NCBI GenBank assembly: GCA_032718475.1
Contig: JAUCBJ010008562.1
Span: forward strand, 1-64,000
Source of the DNA: Nemertoderma westbladi
Taxonomy: Eukaryota > Xenacoelomorpha > Nemertodermatida > Nemertodermatidae
DNA: 64,000 nt
Direction of reading: 5' to 3'
Shown: piece after piece, positions 1-10,638 of the stretch
Numbering within the stretch: the first letter of the stretch is position 1
Layout: every line of letters begins with the position of its first letter
The notes under the pieces: generated by a model
What the model was told of the DNA's origin: nothing
What the model saw: only the letters and a program-made list of their open reading frames with translations
Databases searched by the model: none
Program-made: the position numbers and the translations under genes

Positions 1-1544
1 CATCATCATTATGACGATCTAAGGACATGCGTAGAACATAGTCAACCACAATAATGAACAAGAATGGTGCAAGTGTGTCTCCTTGGAGGACGCCCCATAA
101 CACTTCAAATGGTTCTGTGTCACCGTCAACAGTAGACACAAATGTTGTCGAACCATCGTATACTGATCTTATTGCTGCAATAATTTCATCAGGAATCCCA
201 TATAATGAAAGTATGCTGAACATACGTGAGCGAGAGATTGAATCAAAGGCCTTGAAGAAGTCAACAAAGATAACAGCCAGATGCCTGTCTTTCTTTTTTG
301 ATAATTCTTCAATTATCCTTCTAAGTGCCAAAATGGGCTCCATGGTACCACGACCTTTATCGGAACCCATTCTGATTTCCACGGAGCAGTCTCTCAATGG
401 GATCCCTGATGCGATTTAATAGAATCCTATTGTATAGCTTTGCAGCAATCGAGATCAATGAGATTCCCCGAAAAGAACCATAGAGTGTTAGGTTGCCCTT
501 CTTGGGAACTGGCACCAACTTATTTGTTTTCATTTCTTGTGGGACTCTTGTTGTTCGGTACATGTCTACTATGATGGGATAGATGAGCTTTAAACACTCA
601 GGTATTTTAAAGACCTCAGGGGGAACACCATCTACTCCACTGGCACGATTGGTCTTAATGCTCTTTGCAGCAGCCTTCACTTCTGCAAAGGAGATATCGC
701 CAATGGGAATATCTGGGAGTACAGACTCAGACACTTTTACTTCTATAAAGTTATCAGGCAATACCCTGTCATTATTGAGGAGCTTTTCAAAGTGGGCTTT
801 CCAACCATTGAGGCGATCGGCTGGTGATTCAGCCTTAACCTTGGTGGTTGGTTGGCTTTTCCGCCCAGTAAGCAAGTTGATCGATTTCCATGCCTGGGAT
901 GATTGCCTGCTGTCGTCAGCATCATTGATGGCATCAACCTGTTGGTTTATTAGCTCCTGTAGATTAACAGAGTACTGCCTGTTCAGGGACCTAGATGCAG
1001 CCTTAACTGCATTCTTGGCCGCTGTAGTCTGTTTGAGTCGGGACTCTTTCTGCGCCTTATGAAGCTCATTTCGGCACTTCTGAATTTTGTTGTCAGTCCA
1101 GGGGGCCCTTTTCCTGCTTCGAGGGAATACAGGAACTGTTTCGGCAGCTGCTAACTTAACTGCTTCTGTAAAGGCAGTATAGCCTTCACAGTGATCTGCC
1201 GCCTCAGAGGCAAGAGCCTCATACCTGTTGCTCAGCTGTAGTGTGAAGCTGGATCTCACACTTGGCTGTTGCAACAGAGAGGACCAGTCATGTCGCGGCA
1301 AGGCAGATTTAGTTGTTCTGCTAGCACGCAGACTAAGTCTTACCTTGGCCACAATAAGGCGGTGATCACTGGAGAAGGGTCGAAGTGTAAATGCATTACA
1401 GTCTTGTATAGAGCTCCTGTATTTCCTACGAAACAGAATATGGTCTATCTGGGACTTGTGACCACTGGGCCCACTATGAGTCCATAGCTTTCCAGTTCGC
1501 TTCTTGAACTGGGTTCCAGCCGAAAACAATCCATTTCCAGAGAT
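1..1544 (-). pseudogene. 5'-truncated LINE copy (endonuclease/RT ORF fragment)
   Basis: This minus-strand fragment encodes the C-terminal end of an apurinic-type endonuclease (an SDHRLIVAK-like motif) through the first part of the reverse transcriptase. It matches 25110-26652 of the full-length LINE in this window almost base for base. Similarity stops abruptly at 1544/1545, where BEL/Pao sequence starts. On the minus strand that point is the 5' side, so it fits ordinary 5' truncation during LINE insertion. An extra base near 361 relative to the intact copy breaks the reading frame. The 3' end lies left of the window, so its target duplication cannot be checked. Because it sits in a BEL element whose gag side is missing here, the rest of that element probably lies beyond the left edge (inference). 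Confidence 0.9.
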
Positions 1545-1566
1545 CCATTTCCTATCGGTTATAACG

Positions 1567-2103
1567 CTAATGCTGGTCGATACCGGAGCAGCGTTCACGC
1601 TAGCGGAAAGTTGGGTGGCCAAAAAGATGGGGTTACAAACTAGGCCAAGTAAGATGGTGGTAACCACAATTTCCAGCAAAGATTAGGTCATGAAGATGAG
1701 GACGGGACGATGCGAAATTGCAGCGATAACACCAGGGTGCGACTATGGGGCTACCATCGAACTCATCCAAATAATAGAGTCGATCAACATTAACGCCAGG
1801 AGACCTACAAAGATCGATATCGAGCAATAGTGGTACCTGGACGATATCGACTTCTCCGAACCTGACCTGGACATCCCGAAAGTGTCTCTCATAGTCGGCA
1901 TGGACTGTCCGATGGCCCATGAGAGACTACAGACTGTCTTCGGCGAGCATAGGGAGCGAGACCCAGTGGCCATTCTCACGCCATTTGGATGGATGCTCAG
2001 TGGCCCAATAAAGACAAGAATCCCATTCAGCGTGTCCGAATCCTCAGGGTGCATGTTCGTGAGAACAATGAGGGAAATAAGGGACGAAGGACCAGAGGAG
2101 TAA
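1567..2103 (+). pseudogene. BEL/Pao aspartic protease fragment (element C)
   Basis: The active-site motif of a retroelement aspartic protease is visible as LVDTGAAFTLAESWV near 1570-1615. In the family this domain cuts the Gag-Pol polyprotein. After stops and a frame change, the C-terminal part reappears at 1882-2103 with the BEL-typical pattern of a glycine-rich strand followed by ILTPFGWMLSGPI. The two halves are in different frames and cannot give one protein. The N-terminal side is cut by the LINE junction at 1545. The assignment rests on the DTGA motif and on its position directly before reverse transcriptase. Confidence 0.75.
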
Positions 2104-2999
2104 CTCAAGAGGCTGCTACGGTAGGACTTCAAGGGTTAAAGGACACCGGGGTGGGACCCTTGGTGGAGGACAAGCAGGCGCAGGAGAGCATCAGGAACTC
2201 AATGAAGTGCGAGGGGGGGCGATATACCATAGGGATGGTATGGAAACACCCGAAGGTGCCCCTACCAGACAACAAGAGGATGGTCATGACGAGGCTTCGA
2301 AAATTAAAGCAAACGCTTAGACGGAGCACCGAAAAGAACGAGTACATCCACAAGAACATCAAGAAGTACATGGATCAAGGATGGGCCATGGAGCTACCAG
2401 TGGACAAGCCGAATACCGATAGGACCTACTATTTGCCACTTCATGTGGCTCTAGACCCTAAGAAGGGCAAGTTGAGAATGGTGGTTGATGCATCTGCCAA
2501 GACTAACAGCAAGAGCCTAAATGATTACCTACTGGAAGGCCCCAATATCTACAACTCAGGGATAGAGGTCCTGTTAATGTTTAGAAGTGGAAAACACGCC
2601 TTCACGTGTGATATAGAGGGCATGTTTAACCAAGTGCGAGTGACGGAGGAGGATAGCGATAGTCAGTGCTTCCTGTGGTGCAACGGCAACGAAGAACCAT
2701 CGGAGATACCGATGTACAAGATGGTAGTGCAAAATATGGGGGCCAAGTCGTCCTCATTTACCACGACTACAGTCGTAAGAGACACCGTGGAGGGCAAAGA
2801 GGGGGAGTACAGTGAGGAGGCTATCGATATGATTCGATGCTGGTTCTATGTGGACGATGGAATGGGTTCTGGAAACTCGGTTAAGGAGATCCTCGACACA
2901 GGGCGCGAAGTTTGCAACGTCCTGAAAAGGTCAGGATTTAACTTGACCAAATTCCAGTCTAACTCTAAACAATGCATGGAAGCCATAGAAGATAAATAA
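2100..2999 (+). pseudogene. BEL/Pao reverse transcriptase (element C)
   Basis: The frame open at 1989-2999 carries a BEL/Pao reverse transcriptase. Visible landmarks are the GMVWKHP entry motif (about 2236), TYYLPLHVAL (about 2425), RMVVDASAK (about 2475), the first catalytic block TCDIEGMFNQV (about 2605) and the YVDD active site in CWFYVDDGMGSG (about 2845). In an active element it copies RNA into DNA. The catalytic aspartates are preserved, but the frame ends at a TAA at 2997-2999 before the connection domain, and there are further stops down to 3325. The block is recognisable but not expressible as a normal Pol. Confidence 0.9.
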
Positions 3000-4099
3000 C
3001 CGGAGGTAAAGAGAGATAAACCTATGGTGGTAAAGAAGCAGATCATGGCAGACAAGAGAATAGAATCGCAGCAGAAGGCACTAGGGATCGTATGGAACTG
3101 GGAGACAGATGAGTTGGAGTATCAACTAAGTCAGGATCCATAGTCAGGTGCCGGGATCCATACTAAACAAGGCTATGTATCATACATAGCGAGGATATAC
3201 GATCCACTAGGTCTAGCATCACCGTTGCTAGTCACGGGGAAACAAATATTGAAGAAGGTCTATAAAATCAAAGATGACTGGGACGCGGAGGAGATAAGTG
3301 GAGAAGTGAAGTCCCAGTGGAGATAAGCAAACAGTGGGAGAAATGGACAGGGAGCCTCGAAGAAATGGGGACTTATAGTGTATACTTCCCGGATGGGGAC
3401 ATGAGCGATTTAGAACTACATATGTTCTCTGATGCATCCCTGGAAGCATATGGTGTGGCACTTTATTTGGTACAGTGGAAGGGGACTCATAATCCCAGGC
3501 TTGCATTTAGTAAAGCGAGGTCGACGCCACCAGATTCAGCATCAGTGCCGAAACTCGAGCTAACGGCTGCGAGGCTAGGAGTGAGAGCGACAGCATACTT
3601 GGTGGACACGATTCCAAGTATATTAGAGACACACTACTGGACAGATTCCATGGTAGTGTTGGGATGGTTGCATAACGAGAAGACGCGTTATCCCATATTC
3701 GTGGCGAACAGAGTGGATGAGATAAGAGCAACATCAGACTTGAAGAAGTGGCACTACTGCCCAACTGACGACAATCCAGAGGATTTGCTATCGAGGGGCG
3801 TTGTACGCCATAATTTCTCGAGGAAGCAGGAGTTGTGGCAGCATGGCCCGCACTTCCTGAACGACAGGTCGAATTGGCAACAGATGAGGAAGGTAGATCT
3901 AAGTATAGAGGAATTGATAGTGGAGGATGAGGGAGAGGATTCAGAAGGGGAAGAACTATTTAGTCAGTTAGTGAGGGAGAGTAAGGAAGCACCACCACAA
4001 TCTAAGTCGAGCTATAACCCAATGGACAGGCTGCTCAGTTACAGCTCCAGCTGGTACAAGACAAAGAAGAAGCTAGTAGCATATCTGAGGGCCTACTGA
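3000..4099 (+). pseudogene. BEL/Pao connection and RNase H domain (element C)
   Basis: After stops in 2997-3325, the frame at 3317-4099 carries the RNase H-like region that follows RT in BEL/Pao elements. It starts from LELHMFSDASLEAYG (about 3410; SDAS is the usual first acidic site) and includes a KLELTAARLG helix and HYWTDSMVVLGWL. It ends with a conserved WHYCPTDDNPEDLLSRG segment (about 3750). The role in the family is removal of the RNA strand during DNA synthesis. The block stops at 4099 and is separated from integrase by stops. Confidence 0.85.
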
Positions 4100-4176
4100 G
4101 AATTCCTTAGGGGAGCTGGTAAAGACACCAAGACGAGACCCACCATCGATCTGGAAGGAGCAGCTAAAGCCGTGAT

Positions 4177-5515
4177 ATGATACGAACAAAGGAAGGGATA
4201 CGGAGACAAGGTCAACCGCTTCAGCAAACAGGAACGCCTTCGTCAGGACAGCGAGCTCAACGCGCTGTCACCACAATTGGACAAGGATGGGATCCTGGTC
4301 ATGTACTCCAGGGTGGTGAACAACATCAGTGCCCTAATCCCACCAAAGCTGATAATAATCCCCAACAAGTCACTAATAGTCCACCAGATCATATGGGATG
4401 CCCATAAGTCCATATTACACGGGGGTACCAACCAGACCCTAACGGAGATTCGGAAGACATTCTGGGTAATCCAGCTTAGGAAGATGGTAAAGACGGTAGT
4501 GGGGCAATGCCAGACATGCCGACGGACGAAGAAGGAGAGGGCCGTGCAGGAGATGGCGCCATTGCCGACCAGCAGGGTGTGGCCTCACGTCCCACCATTC
4601 ACACATTGCGGCATGGACATGTTCGGGCCAATTAAAATAAAGGTGATGCGGCATATGGAGAAACGCTACAGCATTATCTTCGTCTGCAATAATACGAGGG
4701 CAGTGGGGATAGAATTAGCTCAAGACGCTACGGCGTCGGGATTTATTAATGTGTTGGAGTGGTTCGTGACCCGGAGAGGAGGAACAGTATACTCAGATAA
4801 ACTATACTCAGATAACGGGACTAAATTCATGGGCACTGAGAACGAGTTAGCAGAGGTCCTTGACATCTTAGAGGGCGAAGATGTCAAGGCAGCGATGAGG
4901 AAACACCTAATCAGATGAAAGAGGAGAATGCCATACGGACCATACACGCTGGGTTGGGTAGAGCACCTTGTGGGAAGCTCCAAACAACTCATGACCAAAC
5001 TCATGAATAACCACATGGTCACTGAGGGGGTACTAAGGACAGTGCTGACAAAATGCGAGGGAATTATTAACAGCCGCCGTATCCCAAGAATGACGATCCA
5101 GAATCGCTGGACGTCCTAACACCAGCACACCTGCTGATGGAGAGATCAGCGACGATTGAGATGCGAAAGATTGACCCAGATGATATACATTCGCGTCAGA
5201 GCTGGAAGGTGGCTAAGGCGATATGTGCAGAGTATTGGACAAGGTGGATCCAAGAGTACCTTCCAACACTGCACAAGAGGAGCAAATGGAGGAATAACCA
5301 GAGGGAGCTTAGGAGGGTGACTTGATAATTGTCACAGATGACACGATTATCAACAATCACTGGAGGCTGGCTAGGGTAGTGGAATGCTACCCCGGCGAAG
5401 ATGGAAGAATCAGATCCGTGGAAGTGAGGATTGGAGGAAAGATAGGGGCCAAAGATAGGATGACCTACAGGAGGGCGGTAGGGAAGTGTTGCCTATTGGG
5501 GGGGTCGCCCTAAGT
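4177..5515 (+). pseudogene. BEL/Pao integrase (element C)
   Basis: The integrase is spread over frames at about 4277-4918, 4928-5119, 5137-5325 and 5322-5513. It begins with a zinc-binding H2C2-like segment (histidines near 4390-4430, CQTCRRTKK near 4510). The catalytic core has the first aspartate in THCGMDMFGPI, the second in YSDNGTKFMG and the glutamate in GWVEHLVGSS. A C-terminal tail ends in VRIGGKIG and CCLLGGSP. A short tandem duplication (tactcagataa, twice, 4790-4815) sits just before the second aspartate. Stops near 4917 and 5118 and frame shifts make it non-functional. Confidence 0.85.
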
Positions 5516-5639
5516 TTGTTGAGTCATATATTGGACTGAGGGGGTGGGAATGAGGACAAGACGCCCTTCCCACACACTAAACAAAATAAACAAAATAATA
5601 AAAATAAAATAAGTAGTAAATACTAGTACCAAGGTACGC
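5516..5639 (+). other. Non-coding tail of element C with A-rich stretch
   Basis: This follows the last integrase frame. The part at 5575-5625 is a run of AAAATAA-like A-rich sequence. It may be the 3' untranslated end of element C. No polypurine tract or LTR start can be fixed, because the partner LTR is outside the window. Confidence 0.35.
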
Positions 5640-6160
5640 TTTAGGTAGACTTTATGTACGTCTGATGGGTACGGACGTACCAACATACATAATATTTAGG
5701 TGTAGGTAGTTATAATTACATACATCGGATGGGTACAAAATGTACCAACGTACCTAATTTACATACGGACCACCAGTAATATTGTGTGCACTGAGGGCAC
5801 CACGTGAGGGGTTGAGGGGGAGTATGTATGCATACTGTAGTAGGAGGGTACATAGTACCATAGATACGTATAACGTACCATTGTGGGCACTGAGGGTGCC
5901 ATGTGAGGAGTTGAGGAGGGCGAGGGGTATGTACGCATGCTGTAGTAGAAGGGTACACAGTACCATAGTGAGGATTAGGAGGGGTATACATTGCGTACAT
6001 CTGATGGGCACAATGTGCCAACGTACGTAATAAATACCAGCACAAGCCGGGTCAATGGGACCAATAATACCACATAATAAGTACTATTGTGGGCATTGAT
6101 GGCGCCACTTGAGGAGTTAAGGGGGGTATGTAGGCGTAGTAGAATAGACCGTGTAGGCCG
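5640..6160. repeat. Composite diverged tandem repeats next to element C
   Basis: Two unit types alternate. One contains GATGGGTAC then TGTACCAACGTAC (about 5660, 5722, 5997), with a small GGTACA/TGTACC palindrome. The other begins GGGCACTGAGGG-like and runs through GTGAGGAGTTGAGG to a GTAGTAG-rich stretch (about 5783, 5882, 6085). The copies differ by many substitutions, so the array is old. It could be the LTR of element C, but no second LTR is available to compare. Confidence 0.6.
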
Positions 6161-6220
6161 CACGAACTAGACTACTGTAGTGCATAGCCCATAGTACAGA
6201 TTTAGGGTATTGTTACAGAG

Positions 6221-7362
6221 TGTTGCGCTTTTAGACCTTTTAGCAGTTTAACCTGCCAATTTAAATGTCTTTTTAATTATGAATCGACTTTGCCCGTACC
6301 AATTACTTGGTGTACTGAATTTACATCCGCCGAAGCCAGTCTGTGCGCGTCGTATGATCCACAGTGTGGGAGACTGGATTCGGGTTCCAGAGGAAGTTAT
6401 TGCGGTGTAGGCTACTTTGTATTTTTCGATTGATCGCTACTGTATAATCTCTGACAACTATATTTACTTTCGGGGAAATATTAACAGTTCCTTTAGGACG
6501 TGGCACTTTAAGTATAAAACAGAGTTATGACTTACATTAATCACAACTAGATGGCCACAGAGTTTCGTAAACAGCGCATTCTTTAGGAGATGCTTTATTA
6601 ACTTTCACACAATTCACACTACTTTACACTATTTCACACTAATTTACACTAATTCAGACTAATTTGCCGACCGTCACTGATTTTTATCATATATAAGGAA
6701 GATTGCAACTGACACACGTAGGGATTATGAAATAGCATTTAATTCACACAAAAACCATTATAATTTGAGTCACAGTTGCTACCGGTAGACCCTTCCTCCA
6801 CTTACCTCAGTAATCAAGAAAGTTGAGGGGGTTTACGATTATTTATCGGTATTCTCCAAATATAACATCCATTAATATAAACAGCAATTAACACAATATG
6901 AAACAGCGTCAAAACAGTGCGGTGAACAGTCAGTATATGTTCAGTCATATGATATGCGATATGAAATGTGTATGTTAAGTCAAATGACAAGTTAATAGAT
7001 TTACGTCCTTATAACTCCAGCCATCAGATGTTCTTGGGCTAAAGTCTGAAACGTCCGTACTTAGTACAGAATTCTGAGAGGAATCTAATTCTCAGAAAAA
7101 CAATCACTGCGCATGCGCTAGTTTCCTCAGGTTTCCTAGCTCGTTTTTCTAGCTAGTTTCCTGGCATAACTGGGAAGATTGCTCTGATTGGCTGAATAAG
7201 CTCAAACAAAGGAATCTCCACATACATAAAGAATCAGCTGACAGATTTCATCATCTTGGTTCTAATTTCTGTCCGACGCGTAGATGAACAATTTTAGGGC
7301 TATTTTAGAGTATTCTGCGCATTGCGTAAAAATGACTTGTTATGTCCACAAAAGCTTTTACA
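6221..7362 (-). repeat. 3' LTR of element A
   Basis: This is the downstream LTR on the minus strand, 1142 bp, preceded by the target duplication CAGAG at 6216-6220. Six 10-bp units lie at 6603-6662, AATAAA (minus strand) at 6594-6599 and a TATATA stretch near 6690. The largest difference from the 5' LTR is an indel region near 7126-7165. On the inner side the minus-strand sequence GGGAGCGG (7363-7370) is a short purine-rich stretch in the place expected for the polypurine tract. Confidence 0.95.
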
Positions 7363-7949
7363 CCGCTCCCAGAAAATGGGATTTAAGCCTATAAAATATA
7401 AAAAATCACAGTTTCTAAAGGACAAAAATACTCTAAACTATCAGTCCTTCTTTCGTGAATGGCATTTACGAAGTTTTTTGAGACTAGTAAAGAGTCTTTT
7501 TCTCTTTGGGGCGAGCCACTTTACTAGGAGGGTTATAACTCCTGGAGGAAGGGTACAATACGATTGCATCAGAAGGTTTTGGATTATGGTCGGTGTATCC
7601 GCCGGTTGAGGTACCTGGTTGATTGATGTCGACATCGGTGGATCGAGGGCAAACAACCTTTAGAGCTCGTTTCTGGATGGCAGCTCTTACTTATCCTTGA
7701 TGGGTCGTTTGCACGACAGCGGTAGGTTGACTGTATGTAGTGAGAAATTTCCTCGGTTTGATTGTTATCTCTAATTCACGTTCTCTGGCTTTATATTCAT
7801 ATGGTCGTCTATGAACTTCTTGTAACTCAGGTTGCGAGTTTATGAACAAGTCAACGTATTCTTTATTCCTTGAACAATACATATAAATTCCAATGGACTA
7901 ATCGAGTTTAAATAAATCCATCGAGATTATACGGAGGTATTACGTCCTT
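7363..7949 (-). other. 3' untranslated part of element A
   Basis: This is the region between the extra ORF and the 3' LTR. Short frames on both strands look incidental. No repeat or RNA gene is seen. Confidence 0.5.
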
Positions 7950-9148
7950 TTATATTCTTGAAACATTATAATGTTTTTTGAATAAGTTTACTTTAACCAA
8001 TTGATCTAAATGTTTTTGTAGTTGTTTGAGTTCAACCAAATCGATGGGATTTATTAATGGTAGAAATTTTAAACTGTGTGTAGGATCTTCTGGTTTCACA
8101 ATATAATATTGAGTTAAATGGACATAATAGGGGTGATTTGTGATCCCATAAAATGAGTTCAGTAAAGGTCTAGCGCGTAGGTTAACCTTGTGTACCATAC
8201 GACAGACAAGATCCGCTCGATTGTCCGGAGGTTTAACGAGTATACCGTCGACACGAGCAGCCTCGATTGGCGGACGTTGTAACATAGGAACATCAGCGAT
8301 AAGATCTCTAGATCTTAAGTTGATATCAACCGGTTGGGGTTATGCTGTGGCGAAGAGTTTATCTCCGAAATGGGGAACCATCAAAGGATGAATGATGGTT
8401 TTGGAATAGAGATCAGTTATAAGTATTTGAGCTTCTGGTTGGGCTAAAGCTGCTTCTTCTCTCTCATCCATTTCGATATGCTTCTCCTCGAGCTGATTCT
8501 CCTCCTCTTGCCATTGAAAGCGTTCGTCTGGTGATCTTTCTCCAGTTTACAATATTCCTCCATCTGTTCGAAGCTATCCGGTACAACAGGTAGCGGTCGA
8601 TCGGCGGTAAGATACATCATAGTAAAATGGAGTCGTTTGAGTTCTACCATAGGGTTATGATGTATACCTTGAGTTTCTAGATTTTGTTGACTAGCTACAT
8701 TGAGATAAGTTTCTCTCAAGAATTCTAAATATTCGTTGAAGTCACTACGTTTATCCGGTTCTTCAACATTCTCGCTTTTGAGTTGGTTTCGAATAGAATT
8801 TTCATGTTCAATTCTCAGTTTATCATTCCGACTCCGCTGGGCATGATATTTAAATAGAATCATTTCCCTTTCGGTGTCTACATCATCCGTATCGTGTAAA
8901 TCGATAGGATGACCAGTAGTTAAGAAGTCCATATACGTGCCATTACGATGCATATAGCGAGCGGTGAATTTTCTATAGTCCAATTCACGCTTGAGCTGTT
9001 CCTTTGACATTGGCGGTTCGATATAACGGCCATCGTCTTCCGTCGTGTGTTGACTAGCGTCGCCGCTTATCAAACTATCAACAAACACTTGCAGTGGTAG
9101 GGTATATCGCTCTCTGATACCAAGATCATCTTCTATCAACTCAGTCAT
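7950..9148 (-). pseudogene. Element A extra ORF beyond integrase (broken)
   Basis: A long coding region follows integrase in the position where env-bearing retroelements have env. The first frame (9148-8444, 234 codons) begins MTELIEDDLGIRERY and is highly charged. It lacks signal peptide, membrane segment, cysteine clusters or any motif I know. A frame change near 8535 leads to another frame, which reaches a TAA near 8341 and then continues (8285-7950) as a segment containing VDGILVKPPDNRADLVCR. Codon pattern and length argue for a real gene that has decayed. It is not visibly similar to the element B ORF in the same position. Function is unknown. Confidence 0.55.
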
Positions 9149-10638
9149 AACTGCTATATGAGTTTATCGATATTATAATTAATAATAATAAGGCTAGGGG
9201 GCGTCGCTGCCTTCCTCACTATGCCCCCGGACAGCCCTGAGATCCTCAGCGCTGATGTACTGTCGTCGCTGTACCTCTTGCCAACATAGTAGCTACACAA
9301 TGACAACAATAACCAGCGCGAGTCACTCCCCTGTCCATCCCAAGGGCTTGGATATACTGGAGGTACTTGCTATAGATGTAGGGTAACTTTCACAACTGCG
9401 ACTCGCTACTGTAAATACACTTTAGTAGTAACATTCACCTATAAATACACAAATTCCACATTCCTGCCACAATTTGTACAAATTAGGGACATTTGTCCGT
9501 TAGTCAAATGCCTTCCAGAATGCCACATTATTATTATGTATCCCTAGATACTAGCAAGGTGCTATTTATTCCGCATGCTATTCAATGGGGCAAGCTTTCT
9601 ATTGTTCTTTTAACTCACTTCTAATTCTAGCGTGGTTGTTACTATGGTGACATTATGCAAAGCTAGCGGTAGAATTAGGGTATTTCTCATGCATACAGAT
9701 CTGGGATGCTATGTAATAGTGATTCTTTAATTGTCAATATTCCCCTTATACATGATTTTATGAATTTTATCGGCTATTGACTATACACTGGAGATTCTCT
9801 CACACAGATATACTTAATAGGGTGAATCTCCGCTCCTATGATCTATTAAATTAACGGAATTTTGGGAATGTTTATAAATTGTATAAAATGACAATTTATT
9901 AAATTCATGAGAGGATATGAATTTAAAAATTTATTCCCGTGAATTTTATTATTTGATATTAAAATAGACACAATTTTATTCCAGAACATGTCTGGGGACT
10001 AGGATCCTTAATTCCAGAATTTTGTCTTTTAAGAGTATCGGTAAGTACTACGATATCTTAATCGACTAGAATTTTAGAGGATCTAAAGGTTTAACAGATT
10101 TGTTAGCATTTCCTCTATTTTAACATTTGTTATAACAAACGTTGTAAATATTTATCAAATATTTAATATTTAGGATGGGCACCGATTTATTCCAGAACAT
10201 ATCTGGGGACGTTAACCACTGATTCTAGAACTTTGCCTTTCAAGTATATCGGTGGGTGCCGCGATATCTTAATCGACTAGAATTTCAGATGGTCAAAGGG
10301 TTTAACAGATTTATTTTGCGCGCTTCAACGCTACTGTTAAATGGACATCTTTCTACTATATGTATTATTTAATATCCGGTATGAGAGTAATATTGCAATA
10401 AGCAATGTCAGTGAGAAGAGGCAAGTCGTTTCCAAGGTCTACCCAGAGCTTGGATTAGCGGAGACACGAGGATCTGAACTTTGCATTCCTAATAATATCC
10501 AATAATACTTAAGTATAGTAGGGGGGGGGGGGTATATTGCACTTTAATAAGTACTGACATTTCATCTTACTGTAGTCATGTATTTATAGTATGATACGGA
10601 CAGTAAGGAAAGAGAAAATGAAATTTACCGGACAACTC
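9149..10638 (-). other. 1.5 kb non-coding stretch with a diverged direct repeat
   Basis: Between integrase and the extra ORF of element A there is no coding frame. Two copies of a roughly 135-bp segment occur at 9976-10110 and 10188-10316. Each begins TTTATTCCAGAACAT and passes CGATATCTTAATCGACTAGA to end in a TTTAACAGATTT-like motif. A G run lies at 10522-10531. Function is unknown. Confidence 0.7.

Larger units (their letters stand above)
1545..5515 (+). mobile_element. Degenerate BEL/Pao LTR retrotransposon (element C), internal pol part
   Basis: Protease, reverse transcriptase, RNase H and integrase occur in BEL/Pao order on the plus strand, but in at least six short frames broken by stops and frameshifts. 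The left end is the junction with the LINE fragment at 1544/1545, so gag and the 5' LTR are not visible. After the last integrase codons at about 5513 comes an A-rich stretch and then composite repeats that may be LTR remains. Its protein sequence is clearly different from that of the two other BEL/Pao elements in the window, so it is a separate family. It is most likely inactive. Confidence 0.9.

Noticed and set aside
583-1062. Plus-strand frames of 159 codons at 583-1062 and 25691-26170
   Set aside because: They are antisense shadows of the LINE ORF, present in both copies because the copies are nearly identical.
6321-6506. 61-codon frame repeated at 6321-6506 and 22120-22305
   Set aside because: The two copies are LTRs of one element, so conservation is automatic. 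No domain is seen, and it is not counted as a gene.
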